From: Leishmania martiniquensis
Taxonomy: Eukaryota; Euglenozoa; Kinetoplastea; Trypanosomatida; Trypanosomatidae
NCBI RefSeq assembly: GCF_017916325.1
Contig: NC_090156.1
Span: 561,501-625,500 of the forward strand
Direction: 5' to 3'
Length of the DNA: 64,000 bases
Numbering within the stretch: the stretch's first letter is position 1; every line of letters starts with the position of its first letter. The notes beneath the pieces are model-generated. The model was not told where the DNA came from, did no database searches, and was given only the letters and a program-made list of their open reading frames with translations. This document shows positions 39,801-47,914 of the stretch, in pieces. Made by a program: the position numbers and the translations under genes.

Positions 39801-41167
39801 CGTGCCGCGAGAGTAGCGGAAGCAGCCTCCTGGGCGTTGGTGTGTGGACCAGTGGACGCATTAGCGTTGGGCCGCCGCTGAGGAGCGTTGGGAGAGGGAC
39901 TGCTTTCTTGCTCTCCGGGCGCCGGTGTGAGAAGGGAGCCGCTCGACGCAGCAGCCGGCGCACAGGCCGGCGAGTGTGCCATGTTCTGTAGCACCGAGGT
40001 CAGGGCTGTAGTAGGCATCAGCCGTTGTGGCCGAGGCGGCGCCTTGCCCTCGGCCTTGCTCGGAACTTTGGCAGCGGCGATGGGCTGCTGCTGGGGCTGT
40101 GTGCGCAATTCAAGTCCCTGCCGCGGCGCCGCAGCCATGATGGTTGCCGCGGCATCTCTGTCGTGAGCGATACGCACCACCGCAGTGCCTCTATCTTCCC
40201 ATTTTGCATTGGAGAGTGTGGGTCTAAAGTCACCTGCTACAGTACAAGCGCCACCCATCGCCTCTGCGACTGCCACCGTTTCGTTAGGCGCCGCTTCGTT
40301 CACGAACGTGGCGGTGTCGCTGAGGGGGGAGGTGCCGACGGTCGAGAAGAAGGAGCCGATGGCGTTGCTTCCCGTCGCCGGCGTCGTGAGCGCTGCCATT
40401 GAGCTCGGCTGCGCACGCCCGCCGTCTGCTTCCTCCGCCGACGTGTCACCATCCGACCTCTTTCCGTTGTTTGTCACCGATGAGCTCCGCAGCGGCGGCG
40501 GCGTTGGCGGGTTCGATTGCGGCCCCTCTGGTGAGGCTGCACGCCCTGGCGAAGACGCCATCAGCGACACCACCGCGGAGGTGCTTCGTGTGCGACGGCC
40601 ACAAGTGCGAATGGGCAGCGCACACGCCCCACCGCAGCTGCCAAACGCCGTGGGAAAGGCGACACTCTGCAGAGTTTGCTGTGGCACCTCCTCGACCGCG
40701 GCGGTGGCGCTGCGGTAGTCCCCGACAACCGGCGCGGCGCCATCGCCATCCCCCTCTGTCTCTGCTGCAGCGGCGTAGAGGCCACTGGGGTACGGGTATC
40801 CCATGCCACGACGTGCGGCGCGGTCGCCGCCGGGCTCCCCAAAGACGGATTTCCAGTACTGCTGCTGGCAGGTGGGGCATGGGGAAGAGGGCGAGGACGA
40901 CGACGCGACGCCTGTCGATCCCTCCCCTGCTCCTGGGAGAGAGGCAGCTGGGGCTGCGCTCAGTCGCCTTATGCCGAGCCTCTCGGGCGGAATGCGGTTT
41001 GAATGAAAGATGGGCGGATTGTTGCTAAAGAAGACGGTGAAGTAGAAGCACGTGTACCGCGCTGCATCGGTGAGGCGTGGTACACCGACGTCGTGGCGGT
41101 GATGGCGTCCACAGCCGTCCCCTTGCGATGCCGCGGCTGCTGTGGAGGATGTGGCAGAGTCGCACAT
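36842..41167 (-). CDS. large low-complexity protein with possible NPRL3-like segments
   Basis: 1441 residues from ATG at 41167; the open frame extends nine codons to a TTG only. Folded islands lie in Ser/Ala/Pro/Thr-rich disorder. Island 1 (about 35-65) reads ARYTCFYFTVFFSNNPPIFH. Island 2 (about 465-620) begins WNMKVEEVRSARGELRYYRI and continues with hydrophobic strands and a helix (FLLHHVDILRSVLN). Islands 3 and 4 near the C-terminus contain VIFTRDGVLARRLLLIAAFLW, VPVQWVAEEFSEARI and VSFADVFQRMVGWLHWQAA. The phrase FxLKIDDV with following strand/helix is typical of NPR3/NPRL3 (GATOR1 complex, TORC1 regulation), and island 2's WNMKVEEV fits this loosely. I rate that as a weak hint, not an assignment. 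The length far exceeds NPRL3 because of linkers. Confidence 0.7.
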   Translation of the reverse strand: MCDSATSSTAAAASQGDGCGRHHRHDVGVPRLTDAARYTCFYFTVFFSNNPPIFHSNRIPPERLGIRRLSAAPAASLPGAGEGSTGVASSSSPSSPCPTCQQQYWKSVFGEPGGDRAARRGMGYPYPSGLYAAAAETEGDGDGAAPVVGDYRSATAAVEEVPQQTLQSVAFPTAFGSCGGACALPIRTCGRRTRSTSAVVSLMASSPGRAASPEGPQSNPPTPPPLRSSSVTNNGKRSDGDTSAEEADGGRAQPSSMAALTTPATGSNAIGSFFSTVGTSPLSDTATFVNEAAPNETVAVAEAMGGACTVAGDFRPTLSNAKWEDRGTAVVRIAHDRDAAATIMAAAPRQGLELRTQPQQQPIAAAKVPSKAEGKAPPRPQRLMPTTALTSVLQNMAHSPACAPAAASSGSLLTPAPGEQESSPSPNAPQRRPNANASTGPHTNAQEAASATLAARAPPQEGPPWNMKVEEVRSARGELRYYRIILTVSFAALVTTHTGLMHSMQTRSAAVALVVLCPPCGLHFRFLLHHVDILRSVLNRTTEFAIRTVQRFFCLLYSPTQKPNGSQQQILRCFAAQLETHPEAFETYQAVKTELKNALSLRFPLPPLAPATSAWVVPMLMRSSPFGARTRDGSKQASAKSPSEQRDTSATLMCRSSTGGASASLGKRLGAGAAPSDLACSAPPPLADILHEAASSVCEYSEGFASAFICGLLSLTEDGVGSAGLRARRRVGNSVSANAGAAAAMPAAISPTSPNVNGVSPLPLCAQHGASPTVAREGSPLLPCGGGVSGTRPGCAPEWLSRYGAYWSSVAEQRDPLHSSCDGVINFGKPVPMSHEKFGRAGSGSVDDLNEDCAALKARAPAITISSKAPTNNPTTIDVSCTAAASSPRTTAQVLHGGKGATALTGADTAVSTGTPFSGAKSGGVVARRSRNCESTPSSPAAPRTVAAFAAAPPAPNAAPPPPPKAVGSSTPLSSSKEDEYLIHRGRLGRVVIFTRDGVLARRLLLIAAFLWGSGGGGAAIGRGEAAWAGVPGRGTCSGQQRLARTATEDVVLRNEEAQHMYETAVAAAVSSAEYPNVPVQWVAEEFSEARISTLCSRFSPENALLVVVPRQLQCRRLYLRKYVTGTTVLVEEHSGRGARVCTAPFPFRCSISKQIVVQPDPTVTTLLREACSLHQSSHGIVSFADVFQRMVGWLHWQAAAAVLAREAHAQAAASSRAVSAPAIANDTPLMRLVSTDGAWPSSDYSALSGSASSGTRENINSSHMATPVTTSPDMRHTHGSNMSGSWLVYHRDSSLEHETVEEALLPGSMGGAGGWAHTANTTANATGGAGSIASTTAIRTASTPATSMLFLSQGLVQPPSAFTSASPTAANPTKAPSSSPLKLFQWLRSSPTSSCAGTAHSHPILSPATLGQMYSTDGVGGGQLSRLLTGDDDDDEGCLV

Positions 41168-44100
41168 TGCCGGAGTGGACAAGTCAGGTGACAACGTGCT
41201 CGGCGGCCGAGAGGGCAGCGACGCGTTCGGGTCCCCCCACGAATCGCCCCTGACGTGTACGCAGGGTTCAGCGAGAAGGCACTTCGCACAGAAGACAAAA
41301 AGGGAAGGGGGGTATCAGAGTCGTGCCGATACGAAACCGCAAGGAGAGAGCGGAGAGGAACAGTCCAGAAGGCGATGGCGTTGGGATGGAATGGGGGGTG
41401 GGTGGGGAAAGAGTGGTTGAGGAGGGAGGGATACAACAGCGCTGAGAGCGCCGGAGGACGCCAAAGAAGAAAAAAGTGCCCCGCCCTAAACGGGGGAGGA
41501 AAGAACACCGAAGAGAATGACGAGAAGGAAAAAAAAGGAGAAACACACAAAGCGCGATGGTGAGTGGTGGGCGGAGTATAACGGAGCGGCGGGCGGGGGG
41601 GTGGCGGCGGAGGAAAGGGAGATGCTGCGTGCTGCCCTGCGTATGCACGCGGTGCTCCTACGTGTCGGCCCTCTCTTCTTTACTCTTAAGTGCGCGTTTA
41701 TGCGCGGAAGGGCGACCGCAAACGGGTGTCAAAGAAAAGTCAGCGGCTGCGAAGCGCAGCACTGAGGGAGGAAGAAGAAAAAAAACGAGACCAATACTGA
41801 TGACAGAGAAGAGGCGTAAGAAGAAGTGGAAGGGAGGGGAGTGGGAGAGACAAACGTTAGAGGGCAGGGGTGGGCAACGGCCAACGCCCTATGGAGCCTG
41901 CGCCAGGAGAGAGAGAGAAGCAGAACAAGTTGAAAGATCTTCGAGGGAAAGTGAAGGTGGAGGGGCGAAGGGAGGCGGACAATGTGGCGGTGCCTGCGTG
42001 TATGCGTGCGCAGTGGAGACACAGGTCAGAGGAAGAGGAGGAGAGGGGGGAGCCAGAAGCAGCACAACAATCAATCGAACCTGTCAGCAATGTGGTGGAA
42101 ACGAGAGGGAGAGAGAGAAAGAAAAGGGATGCACGCGCAGGAAAACGGAGGGGGAGGGAAAAGAAGATGTGATCTCAATCACTGACTCGATACGAACATG
42201 TGGACGTCAAAGGAAACATATCACACGTACAGACACACACACACACAGAAAGAGAGAAAGAGGGGGAGAGGAGGCGCACACCAAAGAGTGACAGCGTTGA
42301 ATCAGCAAGCAGAGTGGAGAAACAGCAAGGCAAAAAAAAAGAGGGAAAGAGGAGAAGAGCAGAGCAGAGCAATGGAGCGCCCAGCCACCGCCGCAACGCA
42401 CACACAAGACAGAAGACAAGAGACAAAAAGGGTGAAAAAGAGACGGCGCACACCGCTGCCCCGTACTAACAGACACAGTCAGTGAAGGTGCAGCAGTCGG
42501 CGCGCCAAAAAACGCAGGAAGGTGGTGGTGGTGGTGATGGGGAGTAGCAATGAAAAGAGGAACGAAACGGTGTAGGGTGATGGTGATTGTGATGATGAGA
42601 GACAGCAAACGAGCGAACAAAAAAAAACAGCTTCGAGACAGAAAGGCACTGAGACAGCGAAGAGGCGAACACACAGGCACAGACACAGAGAGAGAGAAGA
42701 GAGTGTCGAAGAGGGGGCGTACAGTACGTTAGTAAAACAGAGGAGCGAATGATAAGAGAACACAAAAGAGCACAGACAGATGGGCTACACACGTACGCAC
42801 AGAGAGAGAGGGGAGGGGGCAATCGGAACGGCGATTGTCGAGGAAGAGGCAATGCCAGGCGTGCGAGAGAGGAGGCCCTCTACAGATACAAACGTGCTCA
42901 CACAGCAGAGAGGAGCTGAGAGGAAACCACACTCACTCTCAGAAAGGGATAGGCACCGATCGAACAAGGCGTGTGGAGTGGGGACGAGTCGCCCACTGGC
43001 GGCTGCTAGAGATAGAAAAAAGCCGTGGTGCTGCCCCGGCGCCGCTGCCGCCGTCGCACGGGCGTCTGTGGCTCTCCCCCTTCGCTCGGTTTCTCCCTTC
43101 TCTCCGCCTGAGTGGAGTGCTGAATGGGGGAGGAGGCGCTGTTTGCTCCCTATGCACGGCGACCTCTTTGCCTGCGCCTCTTGTCGAAGTTTCGCTTTCC
43201 TTCTTCTTTCCTCTGCTTCACCTCTTCTGTCTGTTCGATCGCTGACTCGACTGGTGAAACGGTCAGTGTGCCGCTGTGTGTGCGGGTATTAGCTGCGTCG
43301 GGCCTGGGCGTGTCGGTTGGTGGTCTACATATGTGTGCTCGCCGTCACACAGAGAGAGAAAAACGTACACGGTCAGTGAACAGGAGCGCTGTACCTCACT
43401 TCTCCACGGCCGACACACTCACAGGCATGCCGGCTTTTACGCAGTCCACCGCACCCTTCGGTACCGTAGCCCAACCGCCTTCGTTTTGCTTTTCGCCTCG
43501 AGTGTCGAGATGTGGCGGCGGCAGCGGTGGGCGGATCTTCTCCCTGACTGCACACCAACTGAAGCAAGGGCGTAGGCGCGAAAGTGCGTGGCGACCGAGC
43601 ACGCGACAGCGAGGGTGGAGTAGGATTAGGTTCGCGGTGGCGTGCGACAGAGAGAGAGGGAGAGGGAGGGAGAGGGAGGGTGAGAAGTGACGAGAACATG
43701 CGATAGCGGAACAGAAAGAGGAAGGGGAAGGGCAGCTTTGCAGATGTCGGGCGAGATTGAATGCGAGAGCGGAAAAGATGGAGGAGGGAGGGAGGACGCG
43801 CAGCCCCCTCCCCCCCTCCGCCACGTCCCACACACACATACCATACAGCGGGCGCTGCCCTTGCTCACCCGCGTACGGTGGACCTCCTGCGTGAATGCCG
43901 GGAGGGAGGGAGGGCCATGCGGCCCCAGCATCGTCTTCTGTTGCTTCTGGAGCGAAAATGTGAGCAGATGTCTCGCACCCGCGCGCATGCGCGCAGTTGC
44001 GAAGGCACAGTAATCAGCCCGCACGCGTGTTGAGGAGAGAGAGAAGAATGTGAAGTGCTGCGCGCGAGAGCACAGGGGAGGGGGGAGGAGGCGTTGGGAG

Positions 44101-44195
44101 AGGCGCGGGCGCGTCAATGTGCGCAATTTTTGTGTGAAAGAGCAGCAGCAGCAGCGAAAAAAAAAGGGCTTTCATGCCCGACATCTCCATCTCTT
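41168..44195. other. long intergenic region, no gene seen
   Basis: 3.0 kb, the longest gene-free stretch. It is strongly purine-rich on the plus strand (pyrimidine-rich in transcripts), with a GGGC/GGGGGGG block near 41590-41610, CA runs near 42231-42247 and GA repeats near 43650-43680. Open frames of up to 244 codons on the plus strand (41557-42291) and of about 130-170 on the minus strand are Arg/Glu/Gly or Ser/Cys/Phe/Leu low-complexity translations and are not called. Confidence 0.5.
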
Positions 44196-45140
44196 TCACC
44201 CCTGGCGAGCCCTCTGTGCTTCTCTTCGCTTCCGTTGAACATTGGAGCCGTGCGTCAGCTGAGATTGGGCGGTCGGTGCGGACAGCGCCTGCGAAAGGAG
44301 CTGGCCGGTGCGCTCGCTCGCCGCCGCGGAGTCATAGGGTGCCTTCTCCTCCGCCGACATGTGCCGCCACACGGCGGACACCTCCCTCATGCTCATCTTG
44401 CGCTGACCCTTCATGCTCGCACGGAAGAGTGCAAAGCTCGTCCGGCTGCGCGGCCGGCGATCTGAAGCGGCCGCACCGGATGACTCCTGTGTGACGAGAC
44501 GCGGTGCCAGCAGCTCTTGGGGCAGCTGTACTGCTGCGGGAAGCGCGCGCAACACCACACCTGCCGATGATGACCCCTCCTCGAAGTCGGGCACTGAGAG
44601 TGGCACTGCTGCAGGCGAGTCCAAGGCAGCTGCAGCGGTGGCGGCGCTCACCGTTTCCAGTAGCGCCTTCCACGACTGTGCCTTCTCCTCGTAGGCGCGC
44701 TTCTCTGCAGGCATCAGGCGCAGCCAAGACAAGGCAGCAGCGCGCATCTGCTGATCACTATGGTCACCGCTTTCTGTTGCCGTCCCCGTCGGCGAGGCTG
44801 CGGGCACCCCATCAGCAACAGCTCTTGCCTTGTCGCCTTCCCCAGGCACAAAGCCATGGACGGCTGCCAGGTACACCTCGTAGGCGCTAACGGGGCGGCG
44901 CGGCAGTCGCTCCCGCCACGCGGACGTGCGTTGATGCCACGGCGACGCAGCAGCACTGGCCTTGGCAGTGCCAGCCACCGCACCTAACGTAAGCGAAGAT
45001 CTGCAAGGGGCCAAGCCGCCGCCGGTACCTCTATTGTGACCCTTCGCCGCGTTGTCGCGCTTTCCAGCGAGCGCGTTGCCGCAGCATGGACAAAATCGTA
45101 TTGCATACTTGCAGTGCCTGCAGCAGTCAGCGTTCTCCAT
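44196..45140 (-). CDS. protein with two HMG-box-like domains and a Cys-rich N-terminus
   Basis: 314 residues from ATG at 45140. The N-terminus has a Cys cluster (CCRHC at 6-10 and CPCC at 17-20), possibly a small zinc-binding ribbon. HMG-box-like segment 1 runs about 82-160 (RPVSAYEVYLAAVHG, then after an acidic/Ser insertion AALSWLRLMPAEKRAYEEKAQSW). Segment 2 is about 230-280 (RSRTSFALFRASMKG, VSAVWRHMSAEEKAPYDSAA), with the typical (W)xxMSxEEKxPYxxxA helix. The C-terminus is basic (QRKRREAQRAR), a possible nuclear targeting signal. HMG boxes bend DNA and occur in chromatin or mitochondrial nucleoid proteins; here a nuclear role is more likely since no presequence is seen. The start is supported by an AG abutting the ATG after a long pyrimidine tract. 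The domain call is by eye, the target unknown. Confidence 0.8.
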   Translation of the reverse strand: MENADCCRHCKYAIRFCPCCGNALAGKRDNAAKGHNRGTGGGLAPCRSSLTLGAVAGTAKASAAASPWHQRTSAWRERLPRRPVSAYEVYLAAVHGFVPGEGDKARAVADGVPAASPTGTATESGDHSDQQMRAAALSWLRLMPAEKRAYEEKAQSWKALLETVSAATAAAALDSPAAVPLSVPDFEEGSSSAGVVLRALPAAVQLPQELLAPRLVTQESSGAAASDRRPRSRTSFALFRASMKGQRKMSMREVSAVWRHMSAEEKAPYDSAAASERTGQLLSQALSAPTAQSQLTHGSNVQRKRREAQRARQG

Positions 45141-45142
45141 CT
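45141..45142 (-). promoter_or_regulatory. predicted SL acceptor AG directly abutting the HMG-box gene start
   Basis: A CT-rich tract (about 45165-45205, minus strand, including CTCTCTCTCTCTG) is followed by CGGCGTCTGCGCAG and then the ATG at 45140. There is no earlier AG after the tract, so the mature leader would be the spliced leader alone. Confidence 0.55.
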
Positions 45143-45955
45143 GCGCAGACGCCGTGTAGGAGCAAGAAGAAGTTGCAGAGAGAGAGAGAAAGAGAGTGAA
45201 GGGGTAATCAGTGACGTCTCCACATCGTCTCCGTTTTTTTCTTGAGTGAGGGTACAACACGCACGCCTGTATTTGTGTCTGTGTTTGTAGCGGGTGGTCG
45301 TGGAAAAGGTGACGGGGGGGAGTAGGGGGAGGGGGTAGGGGGAAGATGAAACCGGTGTGGGGAAGGCGAAAGAGGGGAAAGAAGGATGTGTAATGCTCTG
45401 GTGTACACACGAGCCGACGCGTCTACGTAGCGCTTTTACTCGCGCGCACGGAGAATGGCTTCTGTGTACGTTTCACGGTTGGCTATTCACGAAAAACAAC
45501 GAAAAAAAGTAGGGGGTGCGCTTTCATGCGCTTGAGGTCTGAGACCCGCCGGGATGAGTGACGTCTACGGACGCCCGAGAAGAACACAGAGGGAGGAGCG
45601 TGGAGAGGGGGGAGAGACGACCAGAAAAGGGTGTCAGGGGTGGCGTCATCCGGTGAGACGGTCCTCATCTCTGCTCCCCAGGCCCCTCCCCCGCACATTC
45701 GCACCAACACAGCCTGCGCGGCAACTTCTCTAGCTCATGCACACACTACACAGGCACAGAGACGCAGACGCGTGTTAAGCGGCGATCTCCCCCTCGACAG
45801 GTGTGAGCTACAAATAGTTCACCACAGTGGTGTAGCCCTCATTTCTGATGAGCAGGGCGTCCATCTCCCAACCACCTGCTCGCAGCGCACGCACGAACTC
45901 GATGAAGAGGGGGTGCATCTCATCCTGCAGGGGGGCGGTAGCGTCGCCACTGCCG
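45143..45955. other. intergenic, no gene seen
   Basis: 0.8 kb holding the acceptor tract of the HMG-box gene and the 3' flank of the RUS1 locus. The plus-strand frame at 45631-46098 is antisense to transcription and unrecognisable. Confidence 0.45.
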
Positions 45956-46972
45956 TCACCGCCCCCCTCCTCCCCCCTCGGCGTTTGTCAGAGAAGGGCA
46001 GACCGCCTTCATGTGTGGCTCGGCCGGCGTGGGGAAGGTTGGTGATGTCATTTGATCGAACTGAGCTGGTGAGCACGGCGTGCCGCCCATGTCGCTGAGA
46101 CTCTCGTCCAGCAGCCCGTCGGCACGCAGCGCGTTGATGACGTGAAGTCGCTCACCCTGAAGCGAGCTATTCTTGTGCGCGTCTTCAACGCCGTCGTTGA
46201 TGCGCGTCAGCAGCCTTTCTCGGCGCAGCCGCACGGCGCGACAGTGCATGAAAGCGTAAAAGTACGCCCATAGCTGCCGGTAGACAAGCGGCAAGATGTG
46301 CTCTGGGACGACGACGCTCTCGCTCCGCTCCTGCTCATGCGCCGCGGCCTCCGCCTGCGCGGCTCGCTTGCACTCCTCGTCCAGGTTTCGCCCCCAGTCA
46401 TGGGCTGCAGCTGCATCCCCAGAGGGCGCCAATGCCACGCTGGCCTGTTTCTGTTGAGCTGCACGGGCCGCAGCCGAAGCGCAGTGCTTCGCTTCCGTGC
46501 GCTTCCGCGCAGCTTCATACTGGCGCTTGTATCGAGCCCAGCTCTCCGGCACTCCCTCCGCCGTGAAGTACTCTGGAAAGATCGCGTAGTACGCCATATC
46601 CGCATCATCCGCGAGCAACGCAACGCCGCGGGTCGCCAAGCACGCCTCGATCTGCTTCACAAGTGCCTGCTTCCGCCTCGCCGTCAGGTCACTCTGAAGC
46701 TGCCGCACGCGAGAGAGCGACTCGCCGAAGTGCATGCGCACCGTCAGCGTGGCGGGGAGGCAGTACCGGCGCAGAAAGCGGTAGACGCAGTTGCGGAGGC
46801 CGTTGTGCGGTGCCGGCGGCATGGCGCGGGGCGCTGGTAAAATGAGCAGACGCTCAGCAGCGTTCGCGCACCTCGGGGACACGTCGAGGATTGGCTGCGT
46901 AGTCCACCGCCCCGACTCCTTTTTGGCTGAAATAAGCACGTTGTCTTGGAAAGCGCAGTACTGCTCGAGGCA
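45956..46972 (-). other. C-terminal open segment of the RUS1 locus
   Basis: This segment is open from just after the TGA at 46973-46975 to the stop at 45956. Its first codons (CLEQYCAFQDNVLIS) continue the RUS1 C-terminal pattern. The first ATG is at 46822 and would give 288 residues (MPPAPHNGLRN...), Ala/Arg/Glu-rich and helical, with a possible SL acceptor AG at 46835-46834. Gene callers could report it as an independent protein. I regard it as the detached end of the interrupted gene. Confidence 0.55.
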
Positions 46973-47209
46973 TCACTCGAGGCGAGGGGCATTCAGGTGC
47001 CGCAGCTGCACCCCCCACACACCGCAGTAGTTGGCAAGAATGTGAAGGGCTGTACAGAGCACGAGCACGGCCAAGTTGAGAGTCGCTGACGTCGCTGGGA
47101 CACGGTGGGCGATCGCCATGCCCAAGGCGACCCCGACGAGACTCCCGAAGTTGTAGAGCGTCGAGGCTTTGGCGGAGACGTCTGCGGTGTTATTGCGGAG
47201 CGCGAAGTG

Positions 47210-47914
47210 CTACGTGAAGGAGGCGCTCGTGCTGTAGCCGCATACGCCGACGAGCGACTTGATAACGGATGCGACGACCAGCACCGCACGGAAAGTTAGC
47301 TGACCGCCCGGAATCCACGGAGCACACAGCTCGAGCAGGCAGGCCATGTCATTGGTGAAGTCGGCCACCAGCCGCCACGTCTTCGCCCGATGCTCGAGAG
47401 TTTGCGAGATGAGAGAGGCAAACACGACGCTGCTCATCATCCGCGTGCCGTCGCGCATCATCCAGGAGAGTGTGGAGCTCGTGAGGTTCGCCCTCGACTC
47501 GCCAACGCAGACACCGAGTCGCACTGATCGCACACTCAGGGTCGCCGCCACGCTGCTCGCCAGCACCTGAGCCAGATCCCAAACGGCGAATGTCAGCAGG
47601 TCCTCCGTGATGCTGTTCGGATAGCCTTCAGGGAGAAAAATGCGCTCAAGGGCGGCCTCCACTCGGCGCCACACTTGCCGCGTCGGCTTCGACCCCGTCG
47701 GTGTGCTTGGCGCCGTGGGAGATGTCGTGAAACCTCCTCTTTCTCGGAAGAAGTCCGGCGTGTAGGTGTCCGAAAGCGTCTCCACACAGCCGCCTCGCTG
47801 CGGGTTGATGCAGTAGGAGATGCACCTTCGCCTTGTGTACTCCTGCAGCATTTCTCTGGGTGGGACGTAGATGCGTTGATCAAGGAAGTTGGAAGGAGAT
47901 GGAAGATGAAGCAT
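47210..47914 (-). other. N-terminal open segment of the RUS1 locus
   Basis: 234 codons from ATG at 47914 to TAG. Residues 1-87 form a variable leader; the DUF647 domain begins near residue 88 (LERIFLPEGYPNSITED) and is cut in its C-terminal third. If translated this would be a truncated protein lacking the HFALxNNxADVSAK block. A plausible SL acceptor AG at 47971-47970 follows a pyrimidine tract (47972-48000), so transcripts may still be processed. Confidence 0.65.

Larger units (their letters stand above)
45956..47914 (-). pseudogene. RUS1/DUF647 family gene interrupted by two in-frame stops
   Basis: One reading frame of 652 codons from ATG at 47914 to TGA at 45956-45958 carries homology to the RUS1 (Root UVB Sensitive, DUF647) family in its middle. 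It is broken only by TAG at 47210-47212 (codon 235) and TGA at 46973-46975 (codon 314), with no frameshift. Family signs before the first stop: FLPEGYPNSITEDLL, VWDLAQVLASSVA, MMRDGTRMMSSVVFA and LVGVCGYSTSASFT. After it the same frame gives HFALRNNTADVSAK, which in plant members follows directly with Gln at the TAG position (T-Q-HFAL). It then gives NYCGVWGVQLRHLNAPRLE, the TGA, CLEQYCAFQDNVLISAKKES and a charged C-terminus. Both stops could arise from Gln/Arg codons by one C-to-T change. Neighbouring genes use standard stops, so a reassigned genetic code is unlikely. A recent pseudogene, sequence error or readthrough are the options. Confidence 0.8.

Noticed and set aside
41557..42291. 244-codon plus-strand open frame
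   Set aside because: Arg/Glu/Gly/Lys low-complexity from purine-rich DNA, opposite to all genes, and no recognisable feature.
45956..47914. Reassigned stop codons (as in Blastocrithidia) to explain the RUS1 locus
   Set aside because: All other genes in the window read without internal stops and end at standard stops, so a code change is not supported.
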